A stretch of 64,000 nucleotides of DNA from positions 2,728,001 through 2,792,000 of the forward strand of contig NZ_CP096882.1 in the NCBI RefSeq assembly GCF_023273875.1, read 5' to 3'. Positions 1 to 7,769 of this stretch are shown here, in pieces; position 1 is the first letter of the stretch; each line of letters starts with the position of its first letter. The notes under the pieces are model-generated. The model searched no databases and had not been told where the DNA came from. It saw only the letters and a program-made list of their open reading frames with translations. The translations under genes were made by a program, and so were the position numbers. Source of the stretch: Pseudarthrobacter sp. SSS035 (lineage in GTDB: Bacteria; Actinomycetota; Actinomycetes; Actinomycetales; Micrococcaceae).

Positions 1-66
1 GGCCTGCCCAGCCGGGCCGAGCTCGCCATGCTGGGCGCCACCGCCAGCGGAACCACCCAGCGGTAG
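1..66 (+). CDS. C-terminal fragment of an upstream gene (partial)
   Basis: The first 66 bases read in frame 1 as 21 residues ending in SGTTQR and a TAG stop. Only the tail of the protein is in the window, so the product cannot be named. The reading is supported only by an open frame and GC-rich third positions; a shadow frame is possible. Confidence 0.4.
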   Translation, partial: GLPSRAELAMLGATASGTTQR

Positions 67-91
67 CGGCCGGCTTGTTGAGACTGCGCCC

Positions 92-113
92 GGTGGTTGA
101 GCCTGTCGAAACC
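92..113. repeat. REP-like palindromic repeat unit
   Basis: The 22-bp stretch beginning GGTGGTTGAGCC and ending TGTCGAAACC is of the type scattered through intergenic DNA of Arthrobacter-like genomes, as recalled from experience with the group. It lies in the gap after the upstream gene. Only one copy is in this window, so its repeat status rests on recollection and was not shown here. Confidence 0.45.
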
Positions 114-163
114 CGGTGTCGGGGCGTCCATCCCTTGGGCTCGCATTCCCCGGGCGCGGAGCA

Positions 164-186
164 GGCAGGTACTGACAGTGCCTGCC
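164..186. promoter_or_regulatory. Imperfect palindrome upstream of the MmyB-type regulator gene
   Basis: Two 10-bp arms, GGCAGGTACT and AGTGCCTGCC, flank a central GAC. They differ from perfect symmetry at one position (a G-T wobble pair if transcribed). The site ends about 30 bp before the start codon at 218, a usual place for an autoregulatory operator of an XRE-type repressor. The function is inferred from position and symmetry only. Confidence 0.4.
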
Positions 187-217
187 GCCCGGGACCGCTG
201 GCGCTTACCGTAGGGGT

Positions 218-1108
218 ATGGGAGACGTGCGCGCGGACATAAAGGAGTTTCTGAGTTCCAGGCGGGCGCGGATTTCGCCCGAGGAAGCGGGGTTGCCTGC
301 GTACGGCGGGAATCGGCGGGTCGCCGGCCTGAGGCGTGAGGAAGTGGCGATGCTGGCCGGTGTGTCCGTGGACTACTACGTGCGCCTGGAACGCGGCAAC
401 CTCGCCGGGGCGTCCGAAAGCGTGCTGGATGCCCTCGCACGCACGCTGAAGCTGGACGAGGCCGAGCGGGAGTACCTTTTTGACCTCGCCCGCGCCGCCG
501 GACCGGTCCGCAGGAGCCGCAGCAAACCTTCCGGTACTGTCCGGCCTGAAGTCCAGCAGGTGCTCGACGCGATGGCTGACGCGCCGGCGTGGGTCCGCAA
601 CGGCCGCCACGACATCCTGGCTGCCAACCGCATGGGGCGGGCACTTTACGCACCTGTGTTCAAAAGTGCGCACCGGCCCGTGAACACCACCCGGTTTACG
701 TACCTTGACCCGGCGGCCCAGGAGTTCTGGCGCGATTACGATCAGATCGCCAACGATGCCGCGGCGATGCTCCGGCTTGAAGCAGGCCGCCACCCGCACG
801 ACCCCGAGCTGATCCGGCTCGTCGGCGAGCTGTCCACGCAGAGCGAGCTGTTCAGGGACCGGTGGGCTTCCCGGGATGTCGTCTTCCACCGCAGCGGGCT
901 CAAGCGGCTGCACCACCCGGTGGTGGGTGACCTCGACTTGAACTACCAGTCCATGGAGCTGCCCAGCGAGCCGGGCCTGGTGCTGAACGTGTACACCGCT
1001 CCTGCCGGCTCCCCGACGGCTGATGCCTTGCAGCTTTTGGCCTCCTGGGCTGCCACGCACGATGACTCGTTCGCCGAACCTGCACCAACTGCCAAGCACC
1101 CGCAGTAG
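218..1108 (+). CDS. Helix-turn-helix transcriptional regulator, MmyB-like ligand-binding domain
   Basis: A 296-residue protein with an N-terminal XRE-type helix-turn-helix (about residues 8-85, with the diagnostic stretch GLRREEVAMLAGVSVDYYVR at 37-56) and a C-terminal MmyB-like domain (about 105-280), named for the methylenomycin cluster regulator MmyB. Family members bind small hydrophobic ligands and often control adjacent oxidoreductase or efflux genes. The ATG at 218 has no well-spaced Shine-Dalgarno (AGGGG lies only a few bases away), so the mRNA may be leaderless. A palindrome at 164-186 may be its operator. A lipoprotein gene follows 14 bp downstream on the same strand. The target genes are unknown. 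Confidence 0.85.
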   Translation: MGDVRADIKEFLSSRRARISPEEAGLPAYGGNRRVAGLRREEVAMLAGVSVDYYVRLERGNLAGASESVLDALARTLKLDEAEREYLFDLARAAGPVRRSRSKPSGTVRPEVQQVLDAMADAPAWVRNGRHDILAANRMGRALYAPVFKSAHRPVNTTRFTYLDPAAQEFWRDYDQIANDAAAMLRLEAGRHPHDPELIRLVGELSTQSELFRDRWASRDVVFHRSGLKRLHHPVVGDLDLNYQSMELPSEPGLVLNVYTAPAGSPTADALQLLASWAATHDDSFAEPAPTAKHPQ

Positions 1109-1122
1109 GGGAGGCCAACAGA

Positions 1123-1854
1123 ATGAACAAGCCGAAAGTGTCTTTCATGATTGCGGCCATGTGGCTACTTGCCGGGGTAACTTCTTGCGCATCCGATGCA
1201 CCCAAGCCTGCCGATCCTGCGCCCAATCAGCAGGTGAAACAGGCTGAAACAGTGAGTTCCAACAATGCGTACGCCAGCATCCCAAGTGGCGAAATTCAGC
1301 ACGCTGTAACAGAGGTTGAGTTTATTTGGGACGCGAAGGACCCCTATTACGGATACAACAGGGTTCCCGTCGTTGCCCGCGTGCACATCGACTCCATCGA
1401 CGGTGGACGGGCTTTCAGCCCCATCTCTGATCAGTACGTATTCCCGCAGACAATCGGGACGATGACGGTCCGCGACGTCTACAAGGGTGACGTAAAGCCC
1501 GGTGACCAGTTGAACTATTCACGAGTCGGTGGGACCGTAACCTTCGATGAGTACTGGAGCAGCCTAAATCAGCAGCAGAGAGATAAGATGCTCCATCTGA
1601 ATAACGGCCACAAGCCGGCTGCGAAGAAGTACATCCAAGAGAAGGTCCTCGACGATGTCGACATCGAGGCCGGCAAAGAATATGTCGTCTTCCTCTCGCC
1701 GCAGTCCTCCAAAGATGGAAAACTCCACGAATATTTCATGGACGGGTTTCAGTTCGGGCTTAGAGAGGCGAAAGGCTCCGGTGTGGAGACGACCGTTCTC
1801 AACAATGAGACGAATACCTGGGAGCGCCTCGATAGTCTTGTAAAGCTGCCTTAG
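1123..1854 (+). CDS. Putative lipoprotein of unknown function, low GC
   Basis: A 243-residue protein with a signal peptide (basic MNKPK, hydrophobic core, lipobox VTSC, lipidated Cys at residue 22), so probably an extracytoplasmic lipoprotein. A linker rich in Pro, Ala and Gln follows, then a domain (about 60-240) with VVARVHIDSI, a VRDVYKGDVKPGDQLNYSRV stretch and GKEYVVFLSP. This is reminiscent of small beta-rich extracellular domains but is not recognised. GGGGAGG 8 bp upstream supports the start. Two 60-base lines counted by hand give 53% and 50% G+C, clearly below the neighbouring genes, which suggests recent acquisition. Confidence 0.7.
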   Translation: MNKPKVSFMIAAMWLLAGVTSCASDAPKPADPAPNQQVKQAETVSSNNAYASIPSGEIQHAVTEVEFIWDAKDPYYGYNRVPVVARVHIDSIDGGRAFSPISDQYVFPQTIGTMTVRDVYKGDVKPGDQLNYSRVGGTVTFDEYWSSLNQQQRDKMLHLNNGHKPAAKKYIQEKVLDDVDIEAGKEYVVFLSPQSSKDGKLHEYFMDGFQFGLREAKGSGVETTVLNNETNTWERLDSLVKLP

Positions 1855-1875
1855 CCGGCCCTTGCTTCCGCGTGC

Positions 1876-2715
1876 TCATCGTTGGTCTGCTCCGATGCCG
1901 GTGCTGAGGCTGACGTCCCGCCATTGGTCCAGCTGGGTGCGCTCGGCCTGCGCGACGGCGGCGAACAGGTCAAACGCGTCGTTGCCCAGCACCATCAGGG
2001 CTGGCGGGTTGGGGCTTTCGGCGACCGTCAGGATGGCTTCCGCCGCCTTGGCAGGGTCGCCCGGTTGCGTGCCGTGCATCGTGTCATTTTCCTTGCGGCG
2101 CTTCCCGGCTGTCTCCGCGTAGTCCCCGATCGGCGTCGCTGACTGGGTCAGCGAGCGGCCGGCGAAGTCGGTGCGGAACGCGCCGGGCTCGATGACGGTC
2201 ACGTTGATCCCGAGTGGCTTCAGTTCCTTGTGGAGGGAGCCGGACAGGCCCTCCAGGGCTGCCTTGCTGGCGGAGTAGTATCCGGATCCGGCCGGTGAGA
2301 TGCGCGCCCCGATGGAGGAGATGTTCAGGATGGACCCGGCCCTGTTGGCGCGCATTCCCGGGAGGACGGCTTTGATCATGCTGACGGCGCCGAAAAAGTT
2401 GGTGTCGAACAATTGCCGGATGTCGGCGTCGTCCGCTTCTTCAACCGCGGCACGGTAACCGTAGCCGGCGTTGTTGACCAGCACATCGATGCCGCCGAAG
2501 CGTGCCCTGGCCTGCTCGACAACCGCGCTGATCTCGGCGGTGTTGGTGACGTCGAGCTGAAGGGGAAGGGCGGTGTCCGGGTAGGCAGCCGCGATGTCTT
2601 CCACGGCGGTGACGTTGCGGGCGGTGACGACGGCGTTGTGGCCGTTGGCGAGCACGGTTTGGGCGAGTGCGCGCCCGAGTCCGGTGGAGCAGCCTGTGAT
2701 GAGCCAGGTAGTCAT
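1876..2715 (-). CDS. SDR family NAD(P)-dependent oxidoreductase
   Basis: A 279-residue classical short-chain dehydrogenase/reductase. It has the Rossmann glycine motif TGCSTGLG at residues 7-14, NNAG at 81-84, the catalytic serine region NISS near 131-134 and the active-site YxxxK at Tyr147/Lys151. This makes it a cytosolic NAD(P)(H)-dependent alcohol/ketone oxidoreductase whose substrate cannot be read from sequence. It lies 25 bp downstream of the zinc alcohol dehydrogenase gene and is probably cotranscribed with it, suggesting a shared detoxification or catabolic role. The length is somewhat above the 250-residue norm, mainly from C-terminal extension. Confidence 0.9.
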   Translation of the reverse strand: MTTWLITGCSTGLGRALAQTVLANGHNAVVTARNVTAVEDIAAAYPDTALPLQLDVTNTAEISAVVEQARARFGGIDVLVNNAGYGYRAAVEEADDADIRQLFDTNFFGAVSMIKAVLPGMRANRAGSILNISSIGARISPAGSGYYSASKAALEGLSGSLHKELKPLGINVTVIEPGAFRTDFAGRSLTQSATPIGDYAETAGKRRKENDTMHGTQPGDPAKAAEAILTVAESPNPPALMVLGNDAFDLFAAVAQAERTQLDQWRDVSLSTGIGADQR

Positions 2716-2740
2716 GGCGTGTTTCCTTTCGGGGGTGACG

Positions 2741-3778
2741 TTACGGGCGGACGAGGACTTTCAGGGCCTCGCGGGAATCCATGGCGCGGTAGCCGTCGGG
2801 GACGTCGTTCAGGCTGATGGTGCGGTCGAAGACCTTGCCGGGGTTTACGGTGCCGTCAAGGACGCCGGGCAGCAGCGTCTCGATGTAGGCGCGCACAGGG
2901 GCCGGGCCGCCGGTGAGTGTGATGTTCGGGCCGAACATGGAGCCGAAGCCGATCGGAGCGTCCTCGTACTGGGGGACCCCCACCCGGCTGATAACGCCGC
3001 CGGGGCGGATCACGCCGAGGGCCTGGTCGTACGCTGGGCGGTGCCCCACACACTCGAGGACGGTGTGCGTTCCGTCGCCGCCGCTGAGCTCGCGCACCTT
3101 CTCGATGCCGGCCTCGCCGCGCTCGGCGACGACGTCGGTGGCGCCGTATTCGATGCCCAGGTCGGTGCGGGCCTTGTGGCGGCCCATCAGGATGATCTGC
3201 TCGGCACCGAGCTGCTTGGCGGACAGCACAGCCATCAGCCCGACGGCGCCGTCACCGATGACCGTGACAGTGGTCCGGGCGTTGACGCCTGCCTTGATGG
3301 CGGCGTGGTAGCCGGTGCCGTAGACGTCGGAGAGGGTCAGGAGCGAGGGCAGCAGCTCGCTGTCCTCACCCACCGGGGCCTTGACCAGGGTGCCGTCGGC
3401 GAACGGGACGCGGACGGCCTCGGCCTGGGCGCCGCCGATTCCGCCGGAGGCCCAGAACCCGCCGTGGCGGCAGGAGGTCTGTAGGCCTTCACGGCAGAAA
3501 TCGCAGGTACCGTCGGACCAGGCGAACGGGGCGATGACGAAGTCCCCCTTCTTCAGGGTGGACACGTCCTTGCCCGTTTCCTCGACGACGCCGATGAACT
3601 CGTGGCCCATGGGGCTGCCCTGCCTGGACGAGGGCATGCCGTGGTAGGGGTGCAGGTCGGAGCCGCAGATACAGGAATTGACGATCCGCACGATGGCGTC
3701 GGTCGGATTCTGGATGACGGGATCGGGCACGTTCTCCACGCGCACGTCGCCGGCGCCATACATCATGGTTGCTCGCAT
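2741..3778 (-). CDS. Zinc-dependent alcohol dehydrogenase family protein
   Basis: A 345-residue medium-chain dehydrogenase. The catalytic zinc region is CICGSDLH (Cys38) followed by GHE at 58-60. The structural-zinc lobe TCDFCREGLQTSC shows only three of the usual four cysteines. The nucleotide-binding VIGDGAVG lies near residue 170. It oxidises or reduces an alcohol/aldehyde pair with NAD(P); the substrate is not evident. It is the first gene of a likely two-gene operon with the SDR. A palindromic element at 3846-3858 upstream may be its operator. Confidence 0.9.
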   Translation of the reverse strand: MRATMMYGAGDVRVENVPDPVIQNPTDAIVRIVNSCICGSDLHPYHGMPSSRQGSPMGHEFIGVVEETGKDVSTLKKGDFVIAPFAWSDGTCDFCREGLQTSCRHGGFWASGGIGGAQAEAVRVPFADGTLVKAPVGEDSELLPSLLTLSDVYGTGYHAAIKAGVNARTTVTVIGDGAVGLMAVLSAKQLGAEQIILMGRHKARTDLGIEYGATDVVAERGEAGIEKVRELSGGDGTHTVLECVGHRPAYDQALGVIRPGGVISRVGVPQYEDAPIGFGSMFGPNITLTGGPAPVRAYIETLLPGVLDGTVNPGKVFDRTISLNDVPDGYRAMDSREALKVLVRP

Positions 3779-3845
3779 TTTCGTTTCCTCATCACTTCGT
3801 CAGGGGCTGGAGCCCGGGTGTTCCTTTATTAGCCAACCGCACATT

Positions 3846-3858
3846 CCGCACATGTGGG
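3846..3858. promoter_or_regulatory. Palindrome upstream of the alcohol dehydrogenase gene
   Basis: CCGCACATGTGGG is symmetric about its centre except for the third and eleventh bases. It lies about 70 bp upstream of the adh start codon in a 118-bp intergenic gap, a plausible operator or promoter-proximal site. No regulator is assigned. Confidence 0.3.
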
Positions 3859-3896
3859 AGTGGCTGTTGATACAGGTACCCGCAGTGCCTCCCACC

Positions 3897-5006
3897 TCAG
3901 ACGTGCAGCTCAAACTCCGTGTGCCCGTGCCGGATCCCGTTGATTTGCAGCTCAAGGGCATGGACCCCCGGGTGGTGCACCCGGGTGGTCATCTGCCGGA
4001 AGGCATGACTCTTCGACAAGGCGCGGGTCTCACCGGCGGCGAGGGTGAGCGCCGCGATCTTGAAGACCTTGGCCGATTGCGTGCCGTTGGCTTTGACGTA
4101 GTGGACCACGTAGTCCACGGCGAGCTTGGCATCGTGGTTCCCCGTGTTGGCGATCGAGAAGTCGAAAGCCAGTTCACCCGGAATGGCTACCGAGCTTCGG
4201 TCCAGCGTGGGCCCCGTGACAGCCACCGACGCCGGCGTGAACCCCTGCAGCGCGAGCGCACCGGGGTGGGCCTTCTTGATCAGGGTCCGCAGGCCATGCC
4301 TGACCACCCATGCGGTGTTGGCGTCCGGCGCGGCCAGCCAGCCAGCCGCCGTCGCCACCACGAGCTCCGGCGCATGCCGGGCCAGATCGTTCAGGTGGTT
4401 TGCCACCGAGCGCCGCACGTACTCCGAAGGGTCCCGGTACAGGGCGTCCAGAATGGGGAGGGACGCCTCCGGATGAAGCACGACGGCGGGAACCCGCACC
4501 GCCCAGGGGAGATACGCGCGGGTGCCCTCGGAGGCCAGGCGGCGGACATGCTCGTCCGAATGCGCGGTCCAGCCCTGGATGATCTCGAGGGAACGCTCCA
4601 GGTCCGCGGCCAGCAGCCGGCGGATGGCGAACTCGCCGGTCAGCCTCGGGGTCAGTTCAGCCAGGAGGGCCAGGCAGTCGTCAAAGTCAGGTGCGGCGCC
4701 AGATTCGAGGGCCAGCGTGACGGCGGCCTCGGATACCGGCCAGAGGATCCACCCCGTGAAACCGGCGCCGGCGAGGGCGGTCCGGAAGATGCGCGCCGCC
4801 GTCGGGTATCCCGGTTCCGGAAGCTGCCGCATGTCCGCCAGCAGAGCACTGCTCACCACGTCCGTCCGGCCGCGCAGGCTCAGCTCGTCCAACTGTGCGG
4901 CGGCTGCGGTGACGTGCGGCCAGTCCGATCCGGGAGCGGCCTCAGCCAGGATCCGGGCCAGGGTTTCCACGCCCTGCCGGTTGATCAGCTCATTCATCAC
5001 GCCCAT
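3897..5006 (-). CDS. DNA alkylation repair protein (AlkD-like HEAT-repeat)
   Basis: A 369-residue protein of tandem helical HEAT-like repeats (about 1-265), including DEHVRRLASEGTRAYLPWAV and DPSEYVRRSVANHLNDLA, typical of AlkD/AlkC-type DNA glycosylases that remove alkylated bases. The C-terminal 100 residues (about 270-369) read as a beta-sandwich, Ig-like extension ending in GHTEFELHV, seen in the longer members of this family. AlkD itself is near 235 residues. Starts at 5006 (GV then M) or the internal ATG at 4997 are both possible. The divergent neighbour is a PAP2 phosphatase. Confidence 0.8.
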   Translation of the reverse strand: MGVMNELINRQGVETLARILAEAAPGSDWPHVTAAAAQLDELSLRGRTDVVSSALLADMRQLPEPGYPTAARIFRTALAGAGFTGWILWPVSEAAVTLALESGAAPDFDDCLALLAELTPRLTGEFAIRRLLAADLERSLEIIQGWTAHSDEHVRRLASEGTRAYLPWAVRVPAVVLHPEASLPILDALYRDPSEYVRRSVANHLNDLARHAPELVVATAAGWLAAPDANTAWVVRHGLRTLIKKAHPGALALQGFTPASVAVTGPTLDRSSVAIPGELAFDFSIANTGNHDAKLAVDYVVHYVKANGTQSAKVFKIAALTLAAGETRALSKSHAFRQMTTRVHHPGVHALELQINGIRHGHTEFELHV

Positions 5007-5137
5007 TCAGTCAGGCTACCCCGGCAGGCTGACATGCCAGGCGGCAGGGCAAACCATGTGCAGAGAAGGGCCAACAAACGGGCAGAAAGGATACTCTTCA
5101 CCTTAGGCACACTCAACGGCGCACGGACGGAAACACA

Positions 5138-5917
5138 GTGGCAGAGCAGGCAGGCAAGACCAGTCTTTGGCGGACCTTCAATGCCAAGTTCGTGGTGGAG
5201 GAACGCTTTATGGAGCCGGCCGCGCGCAAGGCTCTGTACCGGACGGCTGTGGTGCTCATTGGCGTAGGCGCGCTGCTCTTTATCGCCACCCTGGTGGGCG
5301 TTCTGCAGACCAACACCGGGCCCTGGGGTCCCGACGAATCCATCCGCGACTGGCTGCTCTCGCTCCGGTCCGAGACCCTCACTGCCGTGATGATCTTCCT
5401 CGCGGTGATCTTCGGCCCTGTTGCCCTGCCCATCATCGTGCTGGTGGTGACGGTGGTCTGGGGGTTCGTGGCCAAGCACGCCTGGCGGCCCATTGTGCTC
5501 GCCGCCGCGATGCTCAGCGGCGTCGTGACATCGCAGATCATCCTGGCGATCGTCCAGCGCTCGCGGCCGCCGGTGGAACTGATGCTGTTCGGCGCCGACC
5601 ACACCTACTCATTTCCGTCCGGCCATGTGCTGGGTGCCTGTGACTTCCTGCTGGTGACCACCTTCCTGGTGTTCTCGCGGCGGAAAAATCCGAGGTCGGC
5701 CGTCTTTGGCTTCGTTGGTGCGAGCATCGGCGTTGTCCTGGCCGCGCTGAGCCGCCTGTACCTCGGCTACCACTGGCTCAGCGACGCCATGGCTTCAGTC
5801 TCCCTCTCGCTGCTGATCCTCGGTGCCGTCATCGCCCTGGATACGTGGCGGACCGCCCGGATCCCCGGTGAACGGATCACGGGCGAGCTCTCCAAAGCGG
5901 ACGCGCCGGGGGATTAG
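5138..5917 (+). CDS. PAP2-family membrane phosphatase
   Basis: A 259-residue integral membrane protein with about six hydrophobic segments and the lipid phosphatase signature in three parts: RSRPP at 141-145 (the usual upstream Lys is replaced by Ile/Val/Gln residues), FPSGH at 159-163 and SRLYLGYHWLSD at 205-216 with the catalytic His. Members dephosphorylate phosphatidate, PG-phosphate or undecaprenyl pyrophosphate at the outer face of the membrane; which one is unknown. The GTG start has GGACGG upstream. The YjbR gene starts 5 bp after its stop, suggesting cotranscription. Confidence 0.85.
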   Translation: MAEQAGKTSLWRTFNAKFVVEERFMEPAARKALYRTAVVLIGVGALLFIATLVGVLQTNTGPWGPDESIRDWLLSLRSETLTAVMIFLAVIFGPVALPIIVLVVTVVWGFVAKHAWRPIVLAAAMLSGVVTSQIILAIVQRSRPPVELMLFGADHTYSFPSGHVLGACDFLLVTTFLVFSRRKNPRSAVFGFVGASIGVVLAALSRLYLGYHWLSDAMASVSLSLLILGAVIALDTWRTARIPGERITGELSKADAPGD

Positions 5918-5922
5918 CCGCG

Positions 5923-6231
5923 ATGACAACCGAGTCGGATGTCCGCAGCATGTGCCTCGCCCTGCCCGGTGTCACCGAACGCAGTAGCTGGGACCAGCCG
6001 GCGTGGTTCGCAAAGACCCTGATGGCGCGCATGTGGGAGGACGGTGTGCTGACGGTGAAGACCACCGAGCGGGAGGCCTTGGCGGGCACGGAGCCCGACA
6101 CGTATTTCTGGACCCCGCACCATGAGCGATCGCCGCAGCTCGTGCTGGTCCGGCTGGCCCGCATCGGAACTGAGGAACTCGGAGAACTGCTGGAGGAGTC
6201 CTACCGGCTGGCAGGCGGGCTAGGGTCCTGA
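5923..6231 (+). CDS. MmcQ/YjbR family protein
   Basis: A 102-residue protein with the family pattern: N-terminal CLALPGVTERSSWDQPAWF, a central VLTVKTTEREAL strand and C-terminal LVLVRLARIGTEELGELLEE helix. The fold (YjbR, double-wing DNA-binding-like) is known structurally, but the biochemical role is not established. It follows the PAP2 gene closely, and its 3' end overlaps the convergent AAA ATPase gene by 12 bp. Confidence 0.85.
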   Translation: MTTESDVRSMCLALPGVTERSSWDQPAWFAKTLMARMWEDGVLTVKTTEREALAGTEPDTYFWTPHHERSPQLVLVRLARIGTEELGELLEESYRLAGGLGS

Positions 6232-7569
6232 CCGGCCCCGCCCTGGAAAGCCCGGTTTGGGGAAGCCCGGCCCCGGGAAACCAGGCGCGCCGGCCGCGTC
6301 CGTGCCGCTGCCCAGCAGGCTGCGGGTGAGGGTTTCGGCGTCGGCCATCAGGTCCTCCACGGCGGCCGCCAGGTGCGAATCGGACACCGGCGTGTTATCC
6401 AGCGCCGCCGCCACCACCGCCCGCCGGACCAGTTCCCGGGCGAAGGAGGCGGTGGTTCCCGCAGTCCGTTCCGCGGCAGCATCGAGCGCCGCCGGGCTGA
6501 ACGCCACCAGTCGGCCGTACAGTTCCAGCAGCCGGACCCGCTCGGCATGGGCCGGCAGCGGGATCTCCACCGCCAGGTCCACCCGGCCCGGGCGCTGCGC
6601 CAGCGCCCGCTCCAGCATGTCCGGCCGGTTGGTGGTGAGGACGAACGCGACGTCGGCGTCGTTATCCAGGCCATCCATCGCGTCCAGCACCTCAAAAAGC
6701 AGCGGCTGCGGCCCGTGCCCGAAACTCCGGTCCTCGGCGATCAGGTCGCAGTCCTCCAGCACCACGATCGAGGGCTGCAGCGCCCGCGCCATGCGGGCCG
6801 CCTCGGAGATCCTGGCGAGCGATCCGCCCGAGAGGAGGATCGCCGTCGAGCCTTCACTCTGGCTCAGCAGGTGGCGCACGGTGTGGGTCTTTCCGGTCCC
6901 CGGGCGGCCGTACAGCAGGATGCCCCGTTTGAGATGCTGGCCGTGCTGTTTGAGGGACGCCCGGTGCGTGGCGATGCCCACGGTGTGGTCCGCGACCTTC
7001 TGCAGCAGGCCGTCGGGCATGATGACGTCCGACGCCGGGAGGATGGGACGGTGGTGGAACGTCACCCCCGCGGTGCTTGGCCCATACTCGGACATGACCA
7101 GGGAGATGACCTGTCCCTTGAGGACGCTGTTGCTGTCCATCCGGAGACGGAACTCGGCCAGGAATCCGGTGGCTGTTTCCGGCCGGGCGGCCAGCAGTTC
7201 CAAGGTGGCGGACTGGCGCCCGGTCTGCGGGGCCGCGTCGCGCTGCAACACGGCCAGCTTGTGCCCTTCGCGGCTGAAGAGCCAGAGCCCGATGGCCACC
7301 GCCTGGCGCTGCTGGTCAGGTCCCACGGCAAGGTTGGTGTACTCGGGCTGGGAGAGCGGGAACTGGGGAAACAGCTGCGACTGCTGCACCATGTCGCTGA
7401 GCGACTGGTGGTGCCGCTGGCCACCGCCGCCGATGCCCACCAGCCGGCTGTCCGGATCCTGACCAGCAAACTCGGCCATCAGGATGTCGGCGTCCACAAA
7501 CCGGTGCGGCGGGATGTTTTCCACCACCACGGCGAGGCCTTCAGCTGGCTCTCCCAAGTGCTCCGTCAA
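6220..7569 (-). CDS. AAA family ATPase (N-terminus probably frameshifted)
   Basis: An AAA+ ATPase with N-terminal unknown domain, P-loop GRPGTGKT near residue 222, Walker B IVVLEDCD, sensor-1 TTNRPD, arginine-finger region QRPGRVD and a Pro/Gly-rich tail (repeats of GFP). The architecture resembles membrane-remodelling or proteasome-like single AAA proteins; the substrate is unknown. The open frame's first start is a poor TTG at 7569. The same frame stays coding-like for about 28 more codons upstream, and a well-spaced ATG at 7673 with AGGG lies in a different frame joined by a GGGG run at 7657-7660. A lost G there is the simplest explanation; otherwise the protein begins at TTG. Confidence 0.8.
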   Translation of the reverse strand: MTEHLGEPAEGLAVVVENIPPHRFVDADILMAEFAGQDPDSRLVGIGGGGQRHHQSLSDMVQQSQLFPQFPLSQPEYTNLAVGPDQQRQAVAIGLWLFSREGHKLAVLQRDAAPQTGRQSATLELLAARPETATGFLAEFRLRMDSNSVLKGQVISLVMSEYGPSTAGVTFHHRPILPASDVIMPDGLLQKVADHTVGIATHRASLKQHGQHLKRGILLYGRPGTGKTHTVRHLLSQSEGSTAILLSGGSLARISEAARMARALQPSIVVLEDCDLIAEDRSFGHGPQPLLFEVLDAMDGLDNDADVAFVLTTNRPDMLERALAQRPGRVDLAVEIPLPAHAERVRLLELYGRLVAFSPAALDAAAERTAGTTASFARELVRRAVVAAALDNTPVSDSHLAAAVEDLMADAETLTRSLLGSGTDAAGAPGFPGPGFPKPGFPGRGRSGP

Positions 7570-7769
7570 GGCCTCAAGCAGCTGTTTGCCCGCCTGCTGC
7601 CGGTGGTTTCCGGCCTGCGCCAGCTGAACGAGCTCGGAAAAATCGTCGATGAACTTCCCCAGTTTTCATCCATGCACAGACCCTAGCAGCGACGCTCGTC
7701 AGCAGCCCGGCCGTGTGACATTCTGGGATGTACGCGTTCCACGCTTCCTCCTTCATAAGGGCTGACTCG

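Noticed and set aside
2594..3484. Long open frame on the plus strand over the SDR and alcohol dehydrogenase genes
   Set aside because: It is a shadow of the real minus-strand genes in GC-rich DNA. Its translation has no family motif and a low-complexity Gly/Ala/Val composition.
3678..5267. 529-codon open frame over the AlkD-like gene and PAP2 start
   Set aside because: It runs antisense to the HEAT-repeat protein and overlaps two real genes. It is rich in Arg/Gly/Pro with no domain and no ribosome site.
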